Positions 21,766-34,493 of a DNA stretch of 64,000 nt are shown in pieces. The notes beneath the pieces are model-generated. The model made no database searches. It was not told the DNA's origin and saw only the letters and a program-made list of their open reading frames with translations. The DNA is from Sipunculus nudus (Eukaryota; Annelida; Sipuncula; Golfingiida; Sipunculidae), in NCBI GenBank assembly GCA_026874595.1, contig CM049316.1, positions 52,027,676 to 52,091,675 on the forward strand, in the 5' to 3' direction. A program made the translations under genes and the position numbers. Within the stretch, counting starts at the first letter, position 1. Each line of letters starts with the position of its first letter.

Positions 21766-24721
21766 TTGTATGACAGTACTCAGCTTCATTTGGTCTGTAT
21801 GAGAGTACTCAGCTTCATTTTATTTGTATCACAGTACACGGCTTCATTTGGTTTGTATGACAGTACACAGCTTCATCTGGTCTGTATGAGAGTATTCAGC
21901 TTCATTTTATTTGTATCACAGTACACGGCTTCATTTGGTTTATATGACAGTACTCAGATTCATTTGGTCTGTATGAGAGTATTCAGCTTCATTTTATTTG
22001 TATCACAGTACACGGCTTTATTTGGAATATATGACAGTACTCAGCTTCATTTGGTCTGTATGAGAGTATTCAGCTTCATTTTATTTGTATCACAGTACAC
22101 GGCTTCATTTGGTTTATATGACAGTACTCAGCTTCATTTGGTCTGTATGAGAGTACTCAGCTTCATTTGGTTTGTATGAGAGTACTCAGCTTCATTTTAT
22201 TTGTATCACAATACACGGCTTCATTTGGTTTGTATGACAGTACACAGCTTCATTTGGTCTGTATGAGAGTATTCAGCTTCATTTTATTTGTTTCACAGTA
22301 CACGGCTTTATTTGGTTTGTATGACAGTACTCAGCTTCATTTGGTCTGTATGAGAGTACTCAGCTTCATTTTATTTGTATCACAGTACACAGTTCCATTT
22401 GGTTTGTATGAGAGTACTCAGCTTCATTTGGTTTGTATGAGAGTACTCAGCTTCATTTTATTTGTATCACAATACACGGCTTCATTTGGTTTGTATGACA
22501 GTACACAGCTTCATTTGGTCTGTATGAGAGCATTCAGCTTCATTTTATTTGTATCACAGTACACGGCTTTATTTGGTTTGTATGACAGTACTCAGCTTCA
22601 TTTGGTCTGTATGAGAGTATTCAGCTTCTTTTTATTTGTATCACAGTACACGGCTTCATTTGGTTTGTATGACAGTACACAGCTTCATTTGGTCTGTATG
22701 AGAGTATTCAGCTTCATTTTATTTGTATCACAGTACACGGCTTCATTTGGTTTATATGACAGTACTCAGCTTCATTTGGTCTGTATGAGAGTACTCAGCT
22801 TCATTTTATTTGTATCACAGTACACGGCTTCATTTGGTTTGTATGACAGTACACAGCTTCATTTGGTCTGTATGAGAGTATTCAGCTTCATTTTATTTGT
22901 ATCACAGTACACGGCTTCATTTGGTTTATATGACAGTACTCAGCTTCATTTGGTCTGTATGAGAGTATTCAGCTTCATTTTATTTGTATCACAGTACACA
23001 GCTTCATTTGGTTTGTATCACAGTACTCAGCTTCATTTGGTTTGTATGAGAATACTCAGCTCCATTTGGTTTGTATGAGAGTACTCAGCTTAATTTGGTT
23101 TGTATGAGAGTACTCAGCTTCATTTTATTTGTATCACAGTACACGGCTTCATTTGGTTTGTATGACATTACTCAGCTTCATTTGGTTTGTATGAGAGTAC
23201 TCAGCTTCATTTTATTTGTATCACAGTACACGGCTTTATTTGGTTTGTATGACAGTATTCAGCTTCATTTGGTCTGTATGAGAGTACTCAGCTTCATTTT
23301 ATTTGTATCACAGTAAACAGCTCCATTTGGTTTGTATGAGAGTACTCAGCTTCATTTGGTTTGTATGAGAGTACTCAGCTTCATTTTATTTGTATCACAA
23401 TACACGGCTTCATTTGGTTTGTATGACAGTACACAGCTTCATTTGGTCTGTATGAGAGTATTCAGCTTCATTTTATTTGTATCACAGTACACGGCTTTAT
23501 TTGGTTTGTATGACAGTACTCAGCTTCATTTGGTCTGTATGAGAGTATTCAGCTTCATTTTATTTGTATCACAGTACACGGCTTCATTTGGTTTGTATGA
23601 CAGTACACAGCTTCATTTGGTCTGTATGAGAGTATTCAGCTTCATTTTATTTGTATCACAGTACACGGCTTCATTTGGTTTATATGACAGTACTCAGCTT
23701 CATTTGGTCTGTATGAGAGTATTCAGCTTCATTTTATTTGTATCACAGTACACAGCTTCATTTGGTTTGTATGACAGTACTCAGCTTCATTTGGTTTGTA
23801 TGAGAGTACTCAGCTCCATTTGGTTTGTATGAGAGTACTCAGCTTAATTTGGTTTGTATGAGAGTACTCAGCTTCATTTTATTTGTATCACAGTACACGG
23901 CTTCATTTGGTTTGTATGACATTACTCAGCTTCATTTGGTTTGTATGAGAGTACTCAGCTTCATTTTATTTGTATCACAGTACACGGCTTCATTTGGTTT
24001 GTATGACAGTACTCAGCTTCATTTGGTTCGTATGAGAGTATTCAGCTTCATTCTTTTGTATCACAGTACACGGCTTTATTTGGTTTATATGACAGTACTT
24101 AGCTTCATTTGGTTTGTATGAAAGTACTCAGCTTCATTTTATTTGTATCACAGTACACGGCTTCATTTGGTTTGTATGACAGTGCTCAGCTTCATTTGGT
24201 GTGTATGAGAGTACTCAGCTTCATTTTATTTGTATCACAGTACACGGCTTCATTTGGTTTGTATGACAGTACTCAGCTTCATTTGGTCTGTATGTGAGTA
24301 TTCAGCTTCATTTTATTTGTATCACAGTACACGGCTTTATTTGGTTTATATGACAGTACTCAGCTTCATTTGGTCTGTATGAGAGTACTCAGCTTCATTT
24401 TATTTGTATCACAGTACACGGCTTCATTTGGTTTGTATGACAGTACACAGCTTCATTTGGTCTGTATGAGAGTATTCAGCTTCATTTTATTTGTATCACA
24501 GTACAAGGCTTTATTTGGTTTATATGACAGTACTCGGCTTCATTTGGTCTGTATGAGAGTATTCAGCTTCATTTTATTTGTATTACAGTACACGGCTCAT
24601 TTGGTTTGTATGACAGTACTCAGCTTCATTTGGTCTGTATGGGAGTATTCAGCTTCATTTTATTTGTATCACAGTACACGGCTCATTTGGCTTGTATGAC
24701 AGTACTCAGCTTCATTTGGTC
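21766..24721 (+). repeat. Mosaic zone between left and right domains
   Basis: A-B-C units with fragments of several earlier blocks. 21766-22500 matches 10057-10800 (offset 11,709, includes GGAATATATGAC near 22024). The B-B-B landmark occurs twice, at 23036 and 23790, 754 bp (26 monomers) apart. About 23.8-24.7 kb matches 37.6-38.5 kb at an offset of 13,821. The right end carries paired one-base losses (GGCTCATTTGG near 24595 and 24681) just before the next A-only island. No gene is seen. Confidence 0.78.
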
Positions 24722-25127
24722 TGTATGACAGCACACAACTTCATTTGGTTTGTATGACAGTACACAGCTTCATTTGGTTTGTATGACAGTACTCAGCTTC
24801 ATTTGGTTTGTATGACAGAACTCAGCTTCATCGGGTTTGTATGACAGCACACAACTTCATTTGGTTTGTATGGCAGTACACAGCTTCTTTTGGTTTGTAT
24901 GACAGCACACGGCTTCATTTGGTTTGTATGACAGTTCCCAGCTTCATTTGGTTTTTATGACAGCACACGGCTCCATTTGGCTTGTATGACAGTTCCCATC
25001 TTCATTTGGATTTTATCAAAGTAGTCAGCTCCATTTGGTTTGTATGACAGTACTCAGCTTTATTTGGTTTGTATGACAGTACACAGCTTCATTTGGTTTG
25101 TATGACAGTACACAGCTTCATTTGGTC
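24722..25127 (+). repeat. A-only diverged monomer island, copy 2
   Basis: Same 14 monomers, in the same order, as the island at 781 (offset 23,941). It shares CATCGGGTTTG, TATGGCAG, GGTTTTTATGAC and GGATTTTATCAAAG, but has CAGTTCCCATC and TCAGCTCC where copy 1 has CAGTTCAAATC and TCAGTTCC. The right-domain copies at 38543 and 55120 agree with this version. Confidence 0.93.
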
Positions 25128-25971
25128 TGTATGAGAGTATTCAGCTTCATTTTATTTGTATCGCAGTACACGGCTTTATTTGGTTTATATGACAGTACTC
25201 ACCTTCATTTGGTCTGTATGTGGGTATTCAGCTTCATTTTATTTGCATCACAGTACACGGCTTCATTTGGTTTGTATGTCAGTACACAGCTTCATTTGGT
25301 CTGTATGAGAGTATTCAGCTTCATTTTATTTGTATCACAGTACACGGCTTCATTTGGTTTGTATGACAGTACACAGCTTCATTTGGTCTGTATGAGAGTA
25401 CTCAGCTTCATTTTCTTTGTATCACAGTACACGGCTTCATTTGGTTTGTATGACAGTACACAGCTTCATTTGGTCTGTATGAGAGTACTCAGCTTCATTT
25501 TATTTGTATCACAGTACACGGCTTTATTTGGTTTATATGACAGTACTCAGCTTCATTTGGTTCGTATGAGAGTACTCAGCTTCATTTTATTTGTATCACA
25601 GTACACGGCTTCATTTGGTTTGTATGACAGTACACAGCTTCATTTGGTCTGTATGAGAGTATTCAGCTTCATTTTATTTGTATCACAGTACACGGCTTTA
25701 TTTGGTTTATATGACAGTACACAGCTTCATTTGGTCTGTATGAGAGTATTCAGCTTCATTTTATTTGTATCACAGTACACGGCTTCATTTGGTTTGTATG
25801 ACAGTACACAGCTTCATTTGGTCTGTATGAGAGTATTCAGCTTCATTTTATTTGTATCACAGTACACGGCTTCATTTGGTTTGTATGACAGTACACAGCT
25901 TCATTTGGTCTGTATGAGAGTATTCAGCTTCATTTTATTTGTATCACAGTACACGGCTTCATTTGGTTTGT
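25128..25971 (+). repeat. A-B-C array right of island 2
   Basis: Regular 87-bp units with marker variants TTTGCATCACAG (near 25243) and TATGTCAG (near 25276). Both recur right of the islands at 38543 (near 39064 and 39097) and 55120 (near 55641 and 55674), but not right of island 1. Islands 2-4 and their flanks therefore form a closer family than island 1. No gene is seen. Confidence 0.87.
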
Positions 25972-28900
25972 ATGACAGTACTCAGCTTCATTTGGTCTGT
26001 ATGAGAGTACTCAGCTTCATTTTTTTGTATCACAGTACACGGCTTCATTTGGTTTGTATGACAGTACACGGCTTCATTTGGTCTGTATGAGAGTATTCAG
26101 CTTCATTTTATTTGTATCACAGTACACGGCTTCATTTGGTTTGTATGACAGTACACAGCTTCATTTGGTCTGTATGAGAGTATTCAGCTTCATTTTATTT
26201 GTATCACAGTACACGGCTTCATTTGGTTTGTATGACAGTACACAGCTTCATTTGGTTTGTATGTGGGTATTCAGCTTCATTTTATTTGTATCACAGTACA
26301 CGGCTTTATTTGGTTTGTATGACAGTACTCAGCTTCATTTGGTCTGTATGAGAGTACTCAGCTTCATTTTATTTGTATCACAGTACACGGCTTCATTTGG
26401 TTTGTATGACAGTACACAGCTTCATTTGGTCTGTATGAGAGTATTCAGCTTCATTTTATTTGTATCACAGTACACGGCTTCATTTGGTTTATATGACAGT
26501 ACTCAGCTTCATTTGGTCTGTATGAGAGTATTCAGCTTCATTTTATTTGTATCACAGTACACGGCTTTATTTGGTTTGTATGACAGTACTCAACTTCATT
26601 TGGTCTGTATGAGAGTATTCAGCTTCATTTTATTTGTATCACAGTACACGGCTTCATTTGGTTTGTATGACAGTACACAGCTTCATTTGGTCTGTATGAG
26701 AGTATTCAGCTTCATTTTATTTGTATCACAGTATACGGCTTCATTTGGTTTATATGACAGTACTCAGCTTCATTTGGTCTGTATGAGAGTATTCAGCTTC
26801 ATTTTCTTTGTATCACAGTACACGGCTTTATTTGGTTTATATGACAGTACTCAGCTTCATTTGGTCTGTATGAGAATATTCAGCTTCATTTTATTTGTAT
26901 CACAGTACACGGCTTCATTTGGTTTGTATGACAGTACTCAGCTTCATTTGGTCTGTATGAGAGTAATCAGCTTCATTTGGTTTGTATGAGAGTACTCAGC
27001 TTCATTTTATTTGTATCACAATACACGGCTTCATTTGGTTTGCATGACAGTACACAGCTTCATTTGGTCTGTATGAGAGTATTCAGCTTCATTTTATTTG
27101 TTTCACAGTACACGGCTTTATTTCGTTTGTATGACAGTACTCAGCTTCATTTGGTTCGTATGAGAGTACTCAGCTTTATTTTATTTGTATCACAGTACAC
27201 GGCTTCATTTGGTTTGTATGACAGTACACAGCTTCATTTGGTCTGTATGAGAGTATTCAGCTTCATTTTATTTGTATCACAATACACGGCTTCATTTGGT
27301 TTGTATGACAGTACACAGCTTCATTTGGTCTGTATGAGAGTATTCAGCTTCATTTTATTTGTATCACAGTACACGGCTTTTTTTGGTTTGTATGACAATA
27401 CTCAGCTTCATTTGGTCTGTATGAGAGTACTCAGCTTCATTTTATTTGTATCACAGTACACGGCTTCATTTCGTTTGTATGACAGTACACAGCTTCATTT
27501 GGTCTGTATGAGAGTATTCAGCTTCATTTTATTTGTATCACAGTACACGGCTTTATTTGGTTTATATGACAGTACTCACCTTCATTTGGTCTGTATGTGG
27601 GTATTCAGCTTCATTTTATTTGTATCACAGTACACGGCTTCATTTGGTTTGTATGACAGTACACAGCTTCATTTGGTCTGTATGAGAGTATTCAGCTTCA
27701 TTTTATTTGTATCACAGTACACGGCTTCATTTGGTTTTATGACAGTACACAGCTTCATTTGGTCTGTATGAGAGTACTCAGCTTCATTTTATTTTTATCA
27801 CAGTACACGGCTTCATTTGGTTTGTATGACAGTACACAGCTTCATTTGGTCTGTATGAGAGTACTCAGCTTCATTTTATTTGTATCACAGTACACGGCTT
27901 TATTTGGTTTATATGACAGTACTCAGCTTCATTTGGTTCGTATGAGAGTACTCAGCTTTATTTTATTTGTATCACAGTACACGGCTTCATTTGGTTTGTA
28001 TGACAGTACACAGCTTCATTTGGTCTGTATGAGAGTATTCAGCTTCATTTTATTTGTATCACAGTACACGGCTTCATTTGGTTTATATGACAGTACTCAG
28101 ATTCATTTGGTCTGTATGAGAGTATTCAGCTTCATTTTATTTGTATCACAGTACACGGCTTTATTTGGATTATATGACAGTACTCAGCTTCATTTGGTCT
28201 GTATGAGAGTATTCAGCTTCATTTTATTTGTATCACAGTACACGGCTTCATTTGGTTTATATGACAGTACTCAGCTTCATTTGGTCTGTATGAGAGAACT
28301 CAGCTTCATTTGGTTTGTATGAGAGTACTCAGCTTCATTTTATTTGTATCACAATAGACGGCTTCATTTGGTTTGTATGACAGTACACAGCTTCATTTGG
28401 TCTGTATGAGAGTATTCACCTTCATTTTATTTGTATCACAGTACACGGCTTCATTTGGTTTGTATGAGAGTACTCAGCTTCATTTGGTCTGTATGAGAGT
28501 ACTCAGCTTCATTTTTTTGTATCACAGTACACGGCTTCATTTGGTTTGTATGACTATACACAGCTTCATTTGGTCTGTATGAGAGTACTCAGCTTCATTT
28601 TTTTGTATCACAGTACACGGCTTCATTTGGTTTGTATGACAGTACACAGCTTCATTTGGTCTGTATGAGAGTATTCAGCTTCATTTTATTTGTATCACAG
28701 TACACGGCCTCATTTGATTTGTATGACAGTACACAGCTTCATTTGGTCTGTATGAGAGTATTCAGCTCCATTTTATTTGTATCACAGTACACGGCTTCAT
28801 TTGGTTTGTATGACAGTACACAGCTTCATTTGGTCTGTATGTGGGTATTCAGCTTCATTTTATTTGTATCACAGTACACGGCTTTATTTGGTTTGTATGA

Positions 28901-30229
28901 CAGTACTCAGCTTCATTTGGTCTGTATGAGAGTACTCAGCTTCATTTTATTTGTATCACAGTACACGGCTTTATTTGGTTTATATGACAGTACTCAGTTT
29001 CATTTGGTCTGTATGAGAGTATTCAGCTTCATTTTATTTGTATCACAGTACACGGCTTTATTTGGTTTATATGACAGTACTCAGTTTCATTTGGTCTGTA
29101 TGAGAGTATTCAGCTTCATTTTATTTGTATCACAGTACACGGCTTCATTTGGTTTATATGACAGTACTCAGCTTCATTTGGTCTGTATGAGAGTACTCAG
29201 CTTCATTTTATTTGTATCACAGTACACGGCTTCATTTGGTTTGTATGACAGTACTCAGCTTCATTTGGTCTGTATGAGAGTATTCAGCTTCATTTTATTT
29301 GTATCACAGTACACGGCTTCATTTGGTTTGTATGACAGTACACAGCTTCATTTGGTCTGTATTAGAGTACTCAGCTTCATTTTATTTTTATCACAGTTCA
29401 CGGCTTCATTTGGTTTGTATGACAGAACACAGCTCCATTTGGTCTGTAAGAGAGTACTCAGCTTCATTTTATTTGTATCACAGTACACGGCATCATTTGG
29501 TTTGTATGACAGTACACAGCTTCATTTGGTCTGTATGAGAGTATTCAGCTTCATTTGGTCTGTATGAGAGTATTCAGCTTCATTTTATTTGTATCACAGT
29601 ACACGGCTTCATTTGGTTTATATGACAGTACTCAGCTTCATTTGGTCTGTATGAGAGTATTCAGCTTCATTTTATTTGTATCACAGTACACGGCTTTATT
29701 TGATTTAAATGACAGTACTCACCTTCATTTGGTCTGTATGTGGGTATTCAGCTTCATTTTATTTGTATCACAGTACACGGCTTCATTTGGTTTGTATGAC
29801 AGTACACAGCTTCATTTGGTCTGTATGAGAGTATTCAGCTTCATTTTATTTGTATCACAGTACACGGCTTCATTTGGTTTGTATGACAGTACACAGCTTC
29901 ATTTGGTCTGTATGAGAGTATTCAGCTTCATTTTATTTGTATCACAGTACACGGCTTCATTTGGTTTTATGACAGTACACAGCTTCATTTGGTCTGTATG
30001 AGAGTACTCAGCTTCATTTTATTTTTATCACAGTACACGGCTTCATTTGGTTTGTATGACAGTACACAGCTTCATTTGGTCTGTATGAGAGTACTCAGCT
30101 TCATTTTATTTGTATCACAGTATACGGCTTTATTTGGTTTATATGACAGTACTCAGCTTCATTTGGTTCGTATGAGAGTACTCAGCTTCATTTTATTTGT
30201 ATCACAGTACACGGCTTCATTTGGTTTGT
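25972..30229 (+). repeat. 4,258-bp tandem duplication, copy 1
   Basis: The sequence recurs at 30230-34493, offset 4,258 bp throughout. It includes the 229-bp cassette (28403 and 32661), several 28-bp monomers reading GGTTTTATGAC, and a monomer reading TTTGATTTAAATGACAG (near 29699 and 33957). Private to copy 1: TTTCGTTTG at 27121 and GGCCTCATTTG near 28706. The unit is 147 monomers minus 5 bases, in keeping with its five or so one-base-short monomers. Confidence 0.88.
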
Positions 30230-33200
30230 ATGACAGTACTCAGCTTCATTTGGTCTGTATGAGAGTACTCAGCTTCATTTTTTTGTATCACAGTACACGG
30301 CTTCATTTGGTTTGTATGACAGTACACGGCTTCATTTGGTCTGTATGAGAGTATTCAGCTTCATTTTATTTGTATCACAGTACACGGCTTCATTTGGTTT
30401 GTATGACAGTACACAGCTTCATTTGGTCTGTATGAGAGTATTCAGCTTCATTTTATTTGTATCACAGTACACGGCTTCATTTGGTTTGTATGACAGTACA
30501 CAGCTTCATTTGGTTTGTATGTGGGTATTCAGCTTCATTTTATTTGTATCACAGTACACGGCTTTATTTGGTTTGTATGACAGTACTCAGCTTCATTTGG
30601 TCTGTATGAGAGTACTCAGCTTCATTTTATTTGTATCACAGTACACGGCTTCATTTGGTTTGTATGACAGTACACAGCTTCATTTGGTCTGTATGAGAGT
30701 ATTCAGCTTCATTTTATTTGTATCACAGTACACGGCTTCATTTGGTTTATATGACAGTACTCAGCTTCATTTGGTCTGTATGAGAGTATTCAGCTTCATT
30801 TTATTTGTATCACAGTACACGGCTTTATTTGGTTTGTATGACAGTACTCAACTTCATTTGGTCTGTATGAGAGTATTCAGCTTCATTTTATTTGTATCAC
30901 AGTACACGGCTTCATTTGGTTTGTATGACAGTACACAGCTTCATTTGGTCTGTATGAGAGTATTCAGCTTCATTTTATTTGTATCACAGTATACGGCTTC
31001 ATTTGGTTTATATGACAGTACTCAGCTTCATTTGGTCTGTATGAGAGTATTCAGCTTCATTTTCTTTGTATCACAGTACACGGCTTTATTTGGTTTATAT
31101 GACAGTACTCAGCTTCATTTGGTCTGTATGAGAATATTCAGCTTCATTTTATTTGTATCACAGTACACGGCTTCATTTGGTTTGTATGACAGTACTCAGC
31201 TTCATTTGGTCTGTATGAGAGTAATCAGCTTCATTTGGTTTGTATGAGAGTACTCAGCTTCATTTTATTTGTATCACAATACACGGCTTCATTTGGTTTG
31301 CATGACAGTACACAGCTTCATTTGGTCTGTATGAGAGTATTCAGCTTCATTTTATTTGTTTCACAGTACACGGCTTTATTTGGTTTGTATGACAGTACTC
31401 AGCTTCATTTGGTTCGTATGAGAGTACTCAGCTTTATTTTATTTGTATCACAGTACACGGCTTCATTTGGTTTGTATGACAGTACACAGCTTCATTTGGT
31501 CTGTATGAGAGTATTCAGCTTCATTTTATTTGTATCACAATACACGGCTTCATTTGGTTTGTATGACAGTACACAGCTTCATTTGGTCTGTATGAGAGTA
31601 TTCAGCTTCATTTTATTTGTATCACAGTACACGGCTTTTTTTGGTTTGTATGACAATACTCAGCTTCATTTGGTCTGTATGAGAGTACTCAGCTTCATTT
31701 TATTTGTATCACAGTACACGGCTTCATTTCGTTTGTATGACAGTACACAGCTTCATTTGGTCTGTATGAGAGTATTCAGCTTCATTTTATTTGTATCACA
31801 GTACACGGCTTTATTTGGTTTATATGACAGTACTCACCTTCATTTGGTCTGTATGTGGGTATTCAGCTTCATTTTATTTGTATCACAGTACACGGCTTCA
31901 TTTGGTTTGTATGACAGTACACAGCTTCATTTGGTCTGTATGAGAGTATTCAGCTTCATTTTATTTGTATCACAGTACACGGCTTCATTTGGTTTTATGA
32001 CAGTACACAGCTTCATTTGGTCTGTATGAGAGTACTCAGCTTCATTTTATTTTTATCACAGTACACGGCTTCATTTGGTTTGTATGACAGTACACAGCTT
32101 CATTTGGTCTGTATGAGAGTACTCAGCTTCATTTTATTTGTATCACAGTACACGGCTTTATTTGGTTTATATGACAGTACTCAGCTTCATTTGGTTCGTA
32201 TTTGAGTACTCAGCTTTATTTTATTTGTATCACAGTACACGGCTTCATTTGGTTTGTATGACAGTACACAGCTTCATTTGGTCTGTATGAGAGTATTCAG
32301 CTTCATTTTATTTGTATCACAGTACACGGCTTCATTTGGTTTATATGACAGTACTCAGATTCATTTGGTCTGTATGAGAGTATTCAGCTTCATTTTATTT
32401 GTATCACAGTACACGGCTTTATTTGGATTATATGACAGTACTCAGCTTCATTTGGTCTGTATGAGAGTATTCAGCTTCATTTTATTTGTATCACAGTACA
32501 CGGCTTCATTTGGTTTATATGACAGTACTCAGCTTCATTTGGTTTGTATGAGAGTACTCAGCTTCATTTGGTTTGTATGAGAGTACTCAGCTTCATTTTA
32601 TTTGTATCACAATAGACGGCTTCATTTGGTTTGTATGACAGTACACAGCTTCATTTGGTCTGTATGAGAGTATTCACCTTCATTTTATTTGTATCACAGT
32701 ACACGGCTTCATTTGGTTTGTATGAGAGTACTCAGCTTCATTTGGTCTGTATGAGAGTACTCAGCTTCATTTTTTTGTATCACAGTACACGGCTTCATTT
32801 GGTTTGTATGACTATACACAGCTTCATTTGGTCTGTATGAGAGTACTCAGCTTCATTTTTTTGTATCACAGTACACGGCTTCATTTGGTTTGTATGACAG
32901 TACACAGCTTCATTTGGTCTGTATGAGAGTATTCAGCTTCATTTTATTTGTATCACAGTACACGGCTTCATTTGATTTGTATGACAGTACACAGCTTCAT
33001 TTGGTCTGTATGAGAGTATTCAGCTCCATTTTATTTGTATCACAGTACACGGCTTCATTTGGTTTGTATGACAGTACACAGCTTCATTTGGTCTGTATGT
33101 GGGTATTCAGCTTCATTTTATTTGTATCACAGTACACGGCTTTATTTGGTTTGTATGACAGTACTCAGCTTCATTTGGTCTGTATGAGAGTACTCAGCTT

Positions 33201-34493
33201 CATTTTATTTGTATCACAGTACACGGCTTTATTTGGTTTATATGACAGTACTCAGTTTCATTTGGTCTGTATGAGAGTATTCAGCTTCATTTTATTTGTA
33301 TCACAGTACACGGCTTTATTTGGTTTATATGACAGTACTCAGTTTCATTTGGTCTGTATGAGAGTATTCAGCTTCATTTTATTTGTATCACAGTACACGG
33401 CTTCATTTGGTTTATATGACAGTACTCAGCTTCATTTGGTCTATATGAGAGTACTCAGCTTCATTTTATTTGTATCACAGTACACGGCTTCATTTGGTTT
33501 GTATGACAGTACTCAGCTTCATTTGGTCTGTATGAGAGTATTCAGCTTCATTTTATTTGTATCACAGTACACGGCTTCATTTGGTTTGTATGACAGTACA
33601 CAGCTTCATTTGGTCTGTATTAGAGTACTCAGCTTCATTTTATTTTTATCACAGTTCACGGCTTCATTTGGTTTGTATGACAGAACACAGCTCCATTTGG
33701 TCTGTAAGAGAGTACTCAGCTTCATTTTATTTGTATCACAGTACACGGCATCATTTGGTTTGTATGACAGTACACAGCTTCATTTGGTCTGTATGAGAGT
33801 ATTCAGCTTCATTTGGTCTGTATGAGAGTATTCAGCTTCATTTTATTTGTATCACAGTACACGGCTTCATTTGGTTTATATGACAGTACTCAGCTTCATT
33901 TGGTCTGTATGAGAGTATTCAGCTTCATTTTATTTGTATCACAGTACACGGCTTTATTTGATTTAAATGACAGTACTCACCTTCATTTGGTCTGTATGTG
34001 GGTATTCAGCTTCATTTTATTTGTATCACAGTACACGGCTTCATTTGGTTTGTATGACAGTACACAGCTTCATTTGGTCTGTATGAGAGTATTCAGCTTC
34101 ATTTTATTTGTATCACAGTACACGGCTTCATTTGGTTTGTATGACAGTACACAGCTTCATTTGGTCTGTATGAGAGTATTCAGCTTCATTTTATTTGTAT
34201 CACAGTACACGGCTTCATTTGGTTTTATGACAGTACACAGCTTCATTTGGTCTGTATGAGAGTACTCAGCTTCATTTTATTTTTATCACAGTACACGGCT
34301 TCATTTGGTTTGTATGACAGTACACAGCTTCATTTGGTCTGTATGAGAGTACTCAGCTTCATTTTATTTGTATCACAGTATACGGCTTTATTTGGTTTAT
34401 ATGACAGTACTCAGCTTCATTTGGTTCGTATGAGAGTACTCAGCTTTATTTTATTTGTATCACAGTACACGGCTTCATTTGGTTTGTATGACA
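30230..34493 (+). repeat. 4,258-bp tandem duplication, copy 2
   Basis: Tandem partner of 25972-30229. Changes absent from copy 1 include TCGTATTTGAG at about 32197-32206, which makes a TGA in the open frame, and GGTCTATATGAG at about 33443. Both reappear 12,519 bp downstream (about 44716 and 45962), so this pair was already formed and had diverged before the 12.5-kb duplication. Identity to copy 1 is lost just after 34488, where ACAGTACTC becomes ACAGTACAC. Confidence 0.88.
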
